Positions 1-7,706 of a stretch of DNA of 27,746 nucleotides are shown piece by piece. This DNA comes from an uncultured Clostridium sp. (lineage in GTDB: Bacteria > Bacillota > Clostridia > Lachnospirales > Lachnospiraceae): contig CAMEWU010000003.1 in assembly GCA_945946715.1 (NCBI GenBank), forward strand, positions 1 through 27,746, read 5' to 3'. A program made the position numbers and the translations under genes. Position 1 is the stretch's first letter; the number at the start of each line of letters is the position of its first letter. The notes under the pieces are model-generated. The model saw nothing but the letters and a program-made list of their open reading frames with translations, was not told the DNA's origin and did not search any database.

Positions 1-40
1 TAAAATGGAATAAAAACTATTTATTTTGGGTGAGGGTATC

Positions 41-766
41 ATGATAAATATTGCAATTTGTGATGATGAAAAGCATTTTTTAGAAGAAGAAAAACAGTTG
101 ATTATGAAATATTTTGATAATAAGAATGATATGTGTCATATTGATACTTTTTATTCAGGAGAAGAGCTTCTTGAGCTTGGTATGGAGATTAACCAGTATG
201 ATATTCTGTTTTTAGATGTAAATATGAAAGAGATGGACGGATTAAAAACAGCAGAAAAAATCCGGCATTTCAATCAAGATATTTTCCTGGTCTTTGTAAC
301 GGCATTCATAAAATATTCGCCGGAAGGGTATAAAGTAAATGCAACCCGATTCCTGATTAAAGGGGAAGGAAATTTCGAATTTGCCATGAACGAATGTCTG
401 AATGCAATTTGTGAAAAGAAGCAGGCAAAGGAATGGAAGTATACATTTCATTTTCGGGAAGGAATCATGGAGCTTGGATTAAGTGATATTATATATATTA
501 CAAGCTATCTGCGGCAAATTAATTTTATTTTAAAAGATGAAAAGCAGGCAACATACACCATGTCTGAAAAATTAGATACAATGGAGGCTGTTCTTGCAGA
601 TAAAGGGTTTCTCCGTCTGCATAAAAGTTACTTGGTAAACAGGCAGTATATTAAGCTGATCCGGCATTATGAGGCGGAGCTGTATAATGGGGAAACCATT
701 GCAATTTCCAAGGCCCGATTTATAGATGTACGGAATCAATTTCTGACCTATCGAGGAGGAATATAG
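41..766 (+). CDS. LytTR-family response regulator
   Basis: Cytoplasmic two-component response regulator of 241 aa that should activate promoters through LytTR repeats. The receiver domain (about residues 1-125) has the acidic pair D8-D9, phospho-acceptor D59 in ILFLDVNM, T87 and K107. The LytTR DNA-binding domain (about 132-238) has the typical FLRLHKSYLVN block near 190-200. A TTG 15 nt upstream is in frame, but ATG 41 follows a GGGTGAGGG ribosome site and gives the usual receiver start MINIAICDDE. The kinase gene begins 2 nt after the stop, so the pair is cotranscribed. Such pairs (AgrA/AgrC, VirR, ComE types) often answer a secreted peptide; no peptide or AgrB-like processing gene is visible here, though upstream DNA is outside the window. 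TAAAAT at 1-6 could be a -10 element, which is weak. Confidence 0.93.
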   Translation: MINIAICDDEKHFLEEEKQLIMKYFDNKNDMCHIDTFYSGEELLELGMEINQYDILFLDVNMKEMDGLKTAEKIRHFNQDIFLVFVTAFIKYSPEGYKVNATRFLIKGEGNFEFAMNECLNAICEKKQAKEWKYTFHFREGIMELGLSDIIYITSYLRQINFILKDEKQATYTMSEKLDTMEAVLADKGFLRLHKSYLVNRQYIKLIRHYEAELYNGETIAISKARFIDVRNQFLTYRGGI

Positions 767-768
767 GA

Positions 769-2070
769 ATGAGTTTGCCTTTTTATATATTATTTATGGC
801 AGCCTGTCTTGTTGGATTTGGTGATTTTTTTGTTTCTGTTTTTGAGAAACGGGAAATACAGATATCAAAGGGGCTGCATACACTGCTTTATGCAGCATGT
901 GTCTTATGTATATTGGGAAATAATATTTTGTTTGTACAGTTCATGTTGCCACGCCAGGTAATCGCTTTGCTTATTATGTATATATATTATTGGATATTAT
1001 ATCGGGACAAGACATGGAAACTATTGCTTTGGGCTTTGCTGTTTCATGCTGCTGCTACTTTGGCTGAGTTCTTCTCTGTTGTAGTGTTCCAATGGCTTAT
1101 TCCGGATATTGTTGCATTAAACTCAGGAAGCGGTGATACTTGGTCAAAGTGGTTATTAGCGATTTTTAGTCAGCTGGTATTGTTCTTAATTATTGTTATT
1201 CTAAAAAGAGTGTTTGGAAAGCAGAAGGATATTCAATTATCCTTATCGGAGTGGATTCGATTTTTAGTCTTTCCGATATTTTCCATTGTAATTCTTTCTG
1301 CGATTTTCATGCGATTTGAAGTAATACAGCAGGAAAAAATGGAGAATGTCTATCTGTTGGTTTCTTTCGGATTGTTATTCATGAATATATTGGTTTATAC
1401 ATTAATCCATGACATATCCAAACGGGAACAGCAAATACAGCAGAATCAATTATTTCAGGAGCGAATGCAAAATGAAATGAATATGTATCACTCCATATCT
1501 GAATATTATGATGAACAAAGAAGACGAGAGCATGAATATAAAAATCAGCTGACATGCATTTCTAAATTGGCGAAAGACCGGCAATATGAAGAAATGTCCC
1601 GTTATTTACAAGAGATTAATCAAAGCTTTATGAGTCAGGAGAATGTAATTGATACGAATCATGCCATAATTAATGCAATCTTAAATTCAAAGTATAAAGA
1701 GGCTCGTGACAAAGGAATCTACATGACATTTTTGCTGGATAATCTTTCGCAGATAAGTATTGCTGATGAAGATTTGGTGGTTATTCTTTCGAATCTGTTA
1801 AATAACGCCATTGAGGCCTGTGCCGATTGTGAAGAAAAGATCATTAAAGTAAAAATTGGAAAAGAAGAGGAAGGATATTTGATTTCTGTATCTAATACAT
1901 ATAACAATCCACCAATTAGACTCGGGGACAAATTTCAGACAAGGAAAGCAAATAGTGCCAGAAACCATGGGATTGGAATCGAAAATATCAAGGCAGCAGT
2001 TGCAAAATATGATGGAAATTGTGTCATCCAATATGATGAAAAGGAATTTAAGTTTATAATTCAGCTATAA
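769..2070 (+). CDS. AgrC-like membrane sensor histidine kinase (HPK10 type)
   Basis: Sensor kinase of 433 aa, partner of the preceding LytTR regulator. About seven hydrophobic segments fill residues 5-214 (near 5-25, 35-56, 62-78, 83-110, 127-147, 163-181, 193-214) with no large outer domain, as in peptide-sensing AgrC relatives. A helical linker (about 218-250) leads to the phospho-acceptor region with H255 in RREHEYKNQL. The ATP-binding domain has the N box SNLLNNAIEA (341-350) and G box HGIGIENI (400-407), and ends at the domain edge as HATPase_c_5 kinases do. ATG 769 follows GAGGAGGA, 8 nt upstream, inside the end of the regulator gene. The ligand cannot be read from sequence. Family call is firm; the peptide-sensing role is inference. 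Confidence 0.9.
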   Translation: MSLPFYILFMAACLVGFGDFFVSVFEKREIQISKGLHTLLYAACVLCILGNNILFVQFMLPRQVIALLIMYIYYWILYRDKTWKLLLWALLFHAAATLAEFFSVVVFQWLIPDIVALNSGSGDTWSKWLLAIFSQLVLFLIIVILKRVFGKQKDIQLSLSEWIRFLVFPIFSIVILSAIFMRFEVIQQEKMENVYLLVSFGLLFMNILVYTLIHDISKREQQIQQNQLFQERMQNEMNMYHSISEYYDEQRRREHEYKNQLTCISKLAKDRQYEEMSRYLQEINQSFMSQENVIDTNHAIINAILNSKYKEARDKGIYMTFLLDNLSQISIADEDLVVILSNLLNNAIEACADCEEKIIKVKIGKEEEGYLISVSNTYNNPPIRLGDKFQTRKANSARNHGIGIENIKAAVAKYDGNCVIQYDEKEFKFIIQL

Positions 2071-2073
2071 TTA

Positions 2074-2109
2074 ATGCCGGTAGAGATGAATCCCTACCGG
2101 CATATTTTT
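2074..2109. terminator. Terminator hairpin between convergent operons
   Basis: Perfect 10-bp inverted repeat, ATGCCGGTAG at 2074-2083 and CTACCGGCAT at 2094-2103, with a 10-nt loop and a T run at 2105-2109 on the plus strand. It sits between the stop of the kinase and the stop of the minus-strand PRPP synthetase, so it can end the plus-strand operon and possibly both. Confidence 0.8.
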
Positions 2110-3304
2110 ATGCCTCATAATTTTCAGAAATAGTATGTTTTACTTTATATTCTTTAATTCGTGCCTGAATACGTTCAGTCTGATCCAGAAGGTCGCTAAT
2201 TGATGCATCATGATTCAAATGGTCAATCAGCAATGCGATATATTTACTTAAATCCGCTGACGCATACCAGTCTCTTGCCAGCAGTTCCGGCATTTGGTAG
2301 GTTAAATTGGTTGTGATAACCTTTTCAATAATCCCTTCTTTATAGCACGCATCAAAGATATCTAAACCACTGGTAAATAATCCAAAGGTACTCATACAGT
2401 ATACCCGGTTTGCACCCCGTTTTTTCATATGTCTTGCTACATCCAACATGCTTTCTCCGGAAGAAATCATATCATCGATAATAATAACATCTTTGCCCTG
2501 TACAGAGTCACCTAAGAATTCGTGTGCTACAATAGGGTTTCTTCCGTTTACCACCTGAGTATAATCCCGTCTCTTATAGAACATACCCACATCAACACCC
2601 AGCATATTTGCAAGGAAAATGGCACGGTGCATTGCACCTTCGTCCGGTGAAATTACCATCATGTGGTCTTTGTCTATTTCTAAGTCCGGTGTGGACCGTA
2701 ACAGACATTTTACAAACTGGTAAGTTGGACGGATATTTTCAAACCCGCTTAGTGGAATAGCGTTCTGTACCCGTGGGTCATGGGCATCAAAGGTTATAAT
2801 GTTATCAACACCCAATCCAATTAATTCCTGCAACATCAGAGCACAGTCTAAAGATTCTCTGGAACTTCTTTTGTGCTGACGACTTTCATATAAAAATGGC
2901 ATGATGACAGTTATTTTACGTGCTTTTCCCGTGGAAGCGGCAATCACACGTTTTAAATCCTGATAATGGTCATCCGGTGACATTGGAGATGGTTTGCCAC
3001 AGATGGTATATTCCAGACTGTGATTTAATACATCTACCAAAATATACAGGTCGGTACCACGAACAGACTCCCGGATAACACCCTTGGCTTCACCGGAACC
3101 GAATCGTGGACAAGCACTGTCAATTAAATAAGATTCTTTTTCGTATCCGTGGAAAGCAATGGTAGATTTGTGCTCATTTTGACGGGCAGCTCTCCATTTT
3201 ACAAGGTACTTGTCTACCTTTTCTCCTAAAGTTGTGCAGCTTTCGGTTGCGATAATACCCAGGCGACCAACCGGTATCGTTTCTAATTTGCTATCATCAG
3301 GCAT
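2108..3304 (-). CDS. prs: Ribose-phosphate pyrophosphokinase, long divergent form
   Basis: Predicted to make PRPP from ribose 5-phosphate and ATP for nucleotide, His, Trp and NAD synthesis. Core landmarks are present: YESRQHKRSSRES (139-151, the RQDRK..RE loop), DAHDPRVQ with H175 where the family has DLHxxQ, SPDEGAMHRA (219-228), the catalytic loop YKRRDY with K244-R246, and PRPP loop IIDDMISSGES (275-285). The PRPP loop deviates from the usual DDMIDTAGT. At 398 aa it exceeds the common length of about 315, with about 70 extra N-terminal residues and a longer C-terminus. ATG 3304 is preceded by GGAGG (3314-3318 on this strand). It lies last in the dnaD-dnaC-prs run, 86 nt after dnaC. A regulatory or altered-specificity paralogue remains possible. 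Confidence 0.8.
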   Translation of the reverse strand: MPDDSKLETIPVGRLGIIATESCTTLGEKVDKYLVKWRAARQNEHKSTIAFHGYEKESYLIDSACPRFGSGEAKGVIRESVRGTDLYILVDVLNHSLEYTICGKPSPMSPDDHYQDLKRVIAASTGKARKITVIMPFLYESRQHKRSSRESLDCALMLQELIGLGVDNIITFDAHDPRVQNAIPLSGFENIRPTYQFVKCLLRSTPDLEIDKDHMMVISPDEGAMHRAIFLANMLGVDVGMFYKRRDYTQVVNGRNPIVAHEFLGDSVQGKDVIIIDDMISSGESMLDVARHMKKRGANRVYCMSTFGLFTSGLDIFDACYKEGIIEKVITTNLTYQMPELLARDWYASADLSKYIALLIDHLNHDASISDLLDQTERIQARIKEYKVKHTISENYEA

Positions 3305-3390
3305 GATATGTTTCCTCCATTGGTTGAATTGTTTAATGTTGTATCTTTATGTAAAAGCATGGTATAAACCCCTTGCTTTTATATCATTAT

Positions 3391-4422
3391 TTATCGGTTT
3401 CCGTCAAGAGGTTCTTGCCAGGTTTTCCGTTTTGCAAACCGGATATCCTCTCCATAGATAGTATAAATATAATAACTGTCACAGATCCGGGAAAAAATCC
3501 GTTCGCTGTAATGTTGCCTCAATTCCGTCAGAGAGAGATTGGTGGAAATAATGGTGGCCTTTTGCCGTAAAATCCGGTCATTTACCAGAGTGTACAGATA
3601 GGAGGCGGTGAAGCTGTTAATAAATTCCGTACCTAAGTCATCTATAATCAGGACGTCGCAGTCAGAGACGGCGTGATAAAAGCTTTGGCTGTCTGTAATC
3701 TGATTTTTGTTCATGACTACATCACTGATTCGTTCGAATAGGCTTCCGGCAGATACATAAAGGACGGCATAACCTTTATCCAGCAGCTCCTTTGCTACAC
3801 AGTTGGATAAAAATGTTTTTCCCACGCCTGTATTTCCCTGAAACAGGATGTTGCCTTTTTGAGAAGTATTCCCTTGAAAGTAGGTTTCAATACTATCAAT
3901 GTATTTTAATAGGGATTGATAAATGTTTTCAATATTTGCCCGTGGCGTTAATTCATGCTTGCCATCGGACAGATTGCTATAATAATCTGACCGGAACATG
4001 CTGAAATTCTCATCTGCAAGCTTCTGACCTAAGTTCGAATGCCGGTATTGGCGTTGTACAATTCGCTGCTTAAGACATTCACAAGGTTCATATGCAATAT
4101 ACCCGGTATCTTTACACTTTTTACAGGTATAAATGGTCGATAAATAATCCGAAGGATAACCTGCCTGTGTTAAAACCTGATACTTTTCTTCTATCAATGC
4201 ATTGGTTTGAAGCTTTAACTGCTCTGCATCCACTGGTTCTTCATGAAGAGAGGCCAGGGCAGCATCAATATTCATATCCCGGATTTGGGCATCAATTTCT
4301 GCAATGCGTGGAAGCTCTTTTCGGATTTCATCAATCCGGGTATTAAGCAGCTGCTGATTGCGGAAGCGGATTTGCTCGTATTCCTGCATAATTTCTTTTT
4401 TATAGGATGCTTCAAATGGCAT
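3391..4422 (-). CDS. dnaC: DnaC/DnaI-like replicative helicase loader ATPase
   Basis: AAA+ ATPase of 343 aa expected to load the replicative DnaB-type helicase on single-stranded DNA. A helical N-terminal part (1-95, helicase binding in relatives) is followed by a four-cysteine zinc site, C100, C103, C114 and C116. The ATPase core has Walker A GNTGVGKT (196-203), Walker B VLIIDDLGTE (257-266), sensor 1 ISTN (292-295) and arginines in SERIFSRICD (307-315) suited to an arginine finger. The zinc site before the AAA+ core is typical of DnaI and Clostridial DnaC-like loaders. ATG 4422 is preceded by GAGGGAG, 23 nt after the stop of the DnaD-like gene. The pairing mirrors the dnaB-dnaI unit of Bacillus. 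It could be mis-called a transposon IstB protein, but context and zinc site favour the loader. Confidence 0.92.
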   Translation of the reverse strand: MPFEASYKKEIMQEYEQIRFRNQQLLNTRIDEIRKELPRIAEIDAQIRDMNIDAALASLHEEPVDAEQLKLQTNALIEEKYQVLTQAGYPSDYLSTIYTCKKCKDTGYIAYEPCECLKQRIVQRQYRHSNLGQKLADENFSMFRSDYYSNLSDGKHELTPRANIENIYQSLLKYIDSIETYFQGNTSQKGNILFQGNTGVGKTFLSNCVAKELLDKGYAVLYVSAGSLFERISDVVMNKNQITDSQSFYHAVSDCDVLIIDDLGTEFINSFTASYLYTLVNDRILRQKATIISTNLSLTELRQHYSERIFSRICDSYYIYTIYGEDIRFAKRKTWQEPLDGNR

Positions 4423-4445
4423 AATGGGTTCTCCCTCTTGTAAAT

Positions 4446-5570
4446 TTATGATTGCTCGGATAGCTTTTGGACTTCTTTAATAAAGAAATTTTCCAATTCC
4501 TGATTGTCGTAGTCCCGTTGGCTAAAATCATTAAATGGCAGATTCTGAACTTTGGAACCGGATTTTCCGGTAGCCTTTTTCTGATTGATATACTGCTGGT
4601 CCAATCGTTGGATATCTTCCAAAGATTTTACATGGCTTTCATACCAGTTTGTTAAAATGCCATTGATATAACGAAAACTGATTTTATTATCTGCACTTGC
4701 CCGCTGGCAGGCTTCTATAATAACATCCTGTTGGAATGCATAATCGTTCTTCCAGGTATTAATATAGCGTAATTCTGTAGGAGTCAGGACTCTGGAAAGA
4801 CCAAGCTCTTTTGAAATAGCGGCATTCAGTGCATGATATGCAGCCGTTTCCTGTTTTGCCTGTTTTGCAGTCCGGATTCCTCGAAGATACCAGTCTATCG
4901 CTACTTTTTCTATGTAACGGTGAGAAGTGTGTTCCAAAGATGCACAGTATTCAATCAGATATTCCAATAACTCTGCCGGGAACATTAACTGTTCATATAT
5001 GTACAACAGAGTATTGTATTCCGTTGGAGTTGGTGTATGGCCACAGTACATTTCAAACTGATATACAATATTTTCCATATTTTTATCTTGTTCAATTGCC
5101 CGTAGCTGACTTGGCGAATAGGCTTTCTTTTCCGGTATTTCCGGCAAAGGGTTTTCCTCTTTGGTGCTTGATGCAACCTTTTTGGACTGGGAAATTGGGT
5201 ATACTTTGGCAGATACCGGCTGATGAAGCAGGTCCAAACCGGAATTTGCTTCTGGCTCTTCTCCTGACTCCGGTGGAGTGAGGGACATAATGGTAATGCC
5301 GAGTAACTCATTTTTCTGGTTATATTCCAGCCGCAGTATATTCCGGTCTACCCAATAACGGATAGCACGACAAATATCTTTTTGTGTACATTGAAAATGG
5401 TCAGCAATATCCTGAATGCTGATAGATTGTCCGGCTTCCTGTAACCGAACCATGTAAAGATATATCTTGACGAATTCGCCATTGGCTTCTGTCATGTAAT
5501 AATCAATAAAGAAGTTGGAAATTGAGGAAAAGGTTTCTCCATTTTCAGATGTTATTGTTATGGTTTTCAT
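4446..5570 (-). CDS. DnaD-domain primosome protein
   Basis: Replication-initiation protein of 374 aa in the DnaD/DnaB(Bacillus) superfamily. Residues about 15-95 form a winged-helix N-terminal domain (DIADHFQCTQKDICRAIRYW). A charged, low-complexity linker (about 110-170) follows. The C-terminal half carries DnaD-type helical modules, the last ending in the signature YINGILTNWYE. It should work with the adjacent loader to bring helicase to the origin. The frame stays open back to 5651, but that extension translates GC-rich repeat sequence; ATG 5570 has GGAAGGAG about 8 nt upstream and begins MKTITITSENG. It is the first gene of its operon, behind a structured leader, a strong promoter and DnaA boxes. 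Confidence 0.9.
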   Translation of the reverse strand: MKTITITSENGETFSSISNFFIDYYMTEANGEFVKIYLYMVRLQEAGQSISIQDIADHFQCTQKDICRAIRYWVDRNILRLEYNQKNELLGITIMSLTPPESGEEPEANSGLDLLHQPVSAKVYPISQSKKVASSTKEENPLPEIPEKKAYSPSQLRAIEQDKNMENIVYQFEMYCGHTPTPTEYNTLLYIYEQLMFPAELLEYLIEYCASLEHTSHRYIEKVAIDWYLRGIRTAKQAKQETAAYHALNAAISKELGLSRVLTPTELRYINTWKNDYAFQQDVIIEACQRASADNKISFRYINGILTNWYESHVKSLEDIQRLDQQYINQKKATGKSGSKVQNLPFNDFSQRDYDNQELENFFIKEVQKLSEQS

Positions 5571-5594
5571 TCCTTTTCTCCTTCCTAAAATCCA

Positions 5595-5725
5595 ACTTAT
5601 GCAACGCCATGCGCACCTCCATTTCGCTGCGCTCATGTCGGTGTCGGGCATGCGCCGAAAACTACGCCATGCACACCTCGCGTTCGCTATGCTACCGCTC
5701 GGTGTCGGGCATGCGCCCTATAAGT
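5595..5725 (-). ncRNA. Structured leader domain with two GA-hairpin repeats
   Basis: GC-rich element inside the untranslated leader of the dnaD operon. Two imperfect copies of about 54 bp (5604-5656 and 5664-5717, period 60) share the end GGTGTCGGGCATGCGCC on the plus strand. Read in the transcribed minus strand, each folds as CACC-GA-stem-loop-stem-GA-GGTG. The inner stem is CAT/ATG in one copy and GCG/CGC in the other, and both loops hold AGCnnAGCGAA. A lower stem CATGC/GCATG lies outside CACC/GGTG. The flanks ACTTAT and ATAAGT (plus-strand 5595-5600 and 5720-5725) could close both copies into one domain. No protein is proposed. It may be a regulatory RNA or a dispersed palindromic repeat. 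Confidence 0.6.
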
Positions 5726-5731
5726 CCAGCC

Positions 5732-5772
5732 GAAAGCAAAAAAATGTATGCAAGCATCCATTTTTTGCTTTC
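5732..5772 (-). other. Long AT-rich hairpin in the dnaD operon leader
   Basis: Near-perfect inverted repeat: GAAAGCAAAAAAATG at 5732-5746 against CATTTTTTGCTTTC at 5759-5772, one base longer on the left arm. The loop contains ATGCAAGCAT, which can itself pair. It lies just downstream of the predicted start of transcription, before the two GA-hairpins. It has no poly-U tail right after the stem on the minus strand, so a plain terminator is unlikely; attenuator or RNA-stability hairpin are alternatives. Confidence 0.55.
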
Positions 5773-5802
5773 AACTGTACTTGCATGGTTTGATGTAAAC
5801 GC

Positions 5803-5831
5803 ATTATATAATACGTTTTTGGAATTGTAAA
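5803..5831 (-). promoter_or_regulatory. Sigma-A promoter of dnaD-dnaC-prs
   Basis: On the minus strand, TTTACA (5826-5831) and a perfect TATAAT (5803-5808) are separated by exactly 17 nt. Transcription would start near 5796, giving a leader of about 225 nt before the dnaD start at 5570. Confidence 0.8.
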
Positions 5832-5875
5832 CCGAACAGGCTTTCGGGGGAATGTGGAGAGAAAAAAGTGTAAAA

Positions 5876-5991
5876 AGTGGATAATGTGGATAAGTTGCAG
5901 AGGGGCAGAAATAGTCGAAAAAATACAATAAAAATAGCCCACAATCTTTCATCGAAATTTGAAAATGAAAAATTGTGGACAATGTGCAAAA
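5876..5991 (-). promoter_or_regulatory. DnaA-box cluster upstream of the dnaD operon
   Basis: Four 9-mers in one orientation, in two back-to-back pairs. On the minus strand they read TTATCCACT (5876-5884), TTATCCACA (5885-5893, exact DnaA consensus), TTGTCCACA (5974-5982) and TTTTGCACA (5983-5991, fits TTWTNCACA). They lie 45-160 bp upstream of the -35 element and stop exactly at the murC stop codon. The natural reading is control of the helicase-loader operon by DnaA, or titration of DnaA. The rest of 5832-5975 is AT-rich with no reading frame I can support. Confidence 0.6.
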
Positions 5992-7374
5992 CTATTTTTT
6001 TAGAAGATTTTCGCCAATGTTTACAACGTCTCCGGCTCCCATAGTTATTAACAAATCATTTTTTTTGCAATTTTTTTTCACGTAGGTTTCTACCTCGTCG
6101 AATTCAGGAAGATAAATAACATCTGTCTGATATTTTTCTTTCAGAAGATCTGCAATGTCCTGAGATGAAACCAGACCGGTGTCTTGCTCTCTGGCAGCAT
6201 AGATTTTGGTTAACACTACATGATCTGCATTATGGAGTGCATCTGCAAATTCTGGTAATAATGCCTTTGTACGTGTATAAGTGTGAGGCTGGAAGATACA
6301 CCAGATTTCATTATGGTCGGTTTGCTTAGCAGCAGTAAGGGTTGCTTTGATTTCTGTCGGATGATGTGCATAATCATCGATGATTGTAACCCCTTGAAAC
6401 ACACCTTTCGTTTCAAAACGACGTTTTGCACCGCCACAGGCTGCCAGTCCTTCCTTGATCGCATCCATATCAATATGTAATAAATCAGCAGCGGCAATAG
6501 CAGCTAAGGAATTGGTAACATTATGAATGCCATGTACGTGAAGCTGTATATCTGTAACCGGTTTGCCGTCAACTACCAGTGTATAGGTTGCACATCCTTC
6601 TTCATTATAGCGAATGTTATCAGCACGGTATTTGCAGTTATCGGTTAAACCAAAGGTACATACATTTCGATTTAATCCTTCTATTATAATAGGAAGACAT
6701 TCCATTTCTCCGTTGATAATTAAAGTTCCGTCCGGTTGCAACTTATGTGCAAAGGTACGGAAGGACTGAATAATTTCATCAATTCCGCTGAAGAAGTCCA
6801 GATGATCAGCGTCCACATTTAATATAATGCTGATTTTTGGTTCAAATGCATGAAAGCTATTGGTATATTCGCAGGCCTCTGTTACAAAATATTCTGACTG
6901 TCCAACACGGATATTGCCGCCGATAGCATCTAACATGCCACCGATAGAAATGGTAGGGTCAACCTGTGCTGACAGAAATATTTGTGACAGCATAGAAGTG
7001 GTAGTGGTTTTTCCATGAGTGCCACTAACAGCTACTGAGTATTCATAATTTGTCATAATCTGTCCTAGCAGCTGGGCTCTGGTTAACATTGGTTTCCCAC
7101 TGGCAAGGGATGCCTGGAATTCCGGATTGTCCTTATGAATTGCTGCTGTATATACAATCAAATCTATATCATTTGTAATATTCTCTGCTTTTTGACCAAT
7201 AGTGACAGTTGCACCTAGCTGTTCCAACATAGCTGTAATGTCTGAACTTTTAGAATCGGAACCACTAATTGTGAAATGTTCCTGTAGCAGAATTTCTGCC
7301 AAGCCACTCATGCTGATTCCGCCAATGCCAATGAAATGTACATGTATGGGATGATTAAAATCTATCTTATACAT
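5992..7374 (-). CDS. murC: UDP-N-acetylmuramate--L-alanine ligase
   Basis: Cytoplasmic Mur ligase of 460 aa that joins L-Ala to UDP-MurNAc with ATP, the first peptide step of peptidoglycan synthesis. The N-terminal UDP-binding domain shows HFIGIGGISMSGLA (13-26). The central ATPase has SGTHGKTTTTSM (117-128). Further marks are the substrate region EACEYTNSFHAF, NVDADHLDFF, and the C-terminal DDYAHHPTEI motif, all normal for MurC and different from MurD, MurE and MurF. Length is typical. ATG 7374 is preceded by AAGGTAAGGA on this strand. It is monocistronic, with its own promoter divergent from the rpmG operon. No convincing terminator is seen after it, so read-through into the dnaD operon is possible. 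Confidence 0.97.
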   Translation of the reverse strand: MYKIDFNHPIHVHFIGIGGISMSGLAEILLQEHFTISGSDSKSSDITAMLEQLGATVTIGQKAENITNDIDLIVYTAAIHKDNPEFQASLASGKPMLTRAQLLGQIMTNYEYSVAVSGTHGKTTTTSMLSQIFLSAQVDPTISIGGMLDAIGGNIRVGQSEYFVTEACEYTNSFHAFEPKISIILNVDADHLDFFSGIDEIIQSFRTFAHKLQPDGTLIINGEMECLPIIIEGLNRNVCTFGLTDNCKYRADNIRYNEEGCATYTLVVDGKPVTDIQLHVHGIHNVTNSLAAIAAADLLHIDMDAIKEGLAACGGAKRRFETKGVFQGVTIIDDYAHHPTEIKATLTAAKQTDHNEIWCIFQPHTYTRTKALLPEFADALHNADHVVLTKIYAAREQDTGLVSSQDIADLLKEKYQTDVIYLPEFDEVETYVKKNCKKNDLLITMGAGDVVNIGENLLKK

Positions 7375-7408
7375 CTGTCCTTACCTTCTTTTTATTTTTT
7401 CTTTCCTT

Positions 7409-7437
7409 ATAATAATATAGGAAGTGAAAGCAGTCAA
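7409..7437 (-). promoter_or_regulatory. murC promoter
   Basis: On the minus strand, TTGACT (7432-7437) and TATTAT (7409-7414) are 17 nt apart, about 35 nt before the murC start codon. The -35 element is only 10 bp from the -35 of the opposite-facing rpmG promoter. Confidence 0.7.
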
Positions 7438-7447
7438 CAAAAAAGTG

Positions 7448-7477
7448 TTGACGGAAGCTATAGTACTATGATATTCT
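7448..7477 (+). promoter_or_regulatory. Probable promoter of rpmG-secE-nusG-rplK-rplA
   Basis: TTGACG (7448-7453) and TATTCT (7472-7477) with an 18-nt spacer; the -10 is only fair. It would give a leader of about 300 nt before rpmG. No better pair is visible before the gene. Confidence 0.5.
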
Positions 7478-7661
7478 ATACTCTGCGACGGAAGAAGGCG
7501 TTTTTTTTGTGTGCAAAAACGAGTCAAGCAAGAAAACGCTTGCGTTTTCTTGACTGTCAAAGAGGGAGACACAAAACCATGCTTGCATGAGTTTTTGGCT
7601 CATGATTTGACAGAAAAGAAATTAGCGAAGCGAATTTCTTATTTGACGACTTTCACATCAC

Positions 7662-7690
7662 CGAGCAAGCTTGTCTTGCGAGGTGTCCCT
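7662..7690 (+). repeat. 29-nt direct repeat, copy 1 (GA-hairpin)
   Basis: This 29-nt unit recurs without a mismatch at 7707-7735, 45 nt downstream. With the preceding CA it folds as CACC-GA-GCAAG, loop CTTGT, CTTGC-GA-GGTG (7659-7685). It has the same plan as the two copies in the dnaD leader. Confidence 0.8.
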
Positions 7691-7706
7691 AAAGTGGGGG
7701 AAAACA

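Noticed and set aside
5571..5651. 27-residue N-terminal extension of the DnaD-like protein
   Set aside because: It is Trp/Cys/Arg-rich, comes from the repeat, and the ribosome site GGAAGGAG points to ATG 5570.
5732..5772. Terminator of murC
   Set aside because: It lies downstream of the strong dnaD promoter and lacks a U tract after the stem on the minus strand.
5515..5830. Two overlapping plus-strand frames of about 100 codons
   Set aside because: Half overlaps the dnaD gene, the rest translates the GC-rich repeat; peptide repeats only reflect the DNA repeat.
5692..5989. Three minus-strand frames between dnaD and murC
   Set aside because: They cover the promoter and DnaA boxes, lack ribosome sites and differ in frame without family motifs.
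5876..5991. Chromosomal replication origin
   Set aside because: DnaA boxes are present, but dnaA, dnaN and an obvious AT unwinding array beside them are not; a regulatory cluster is simpler.
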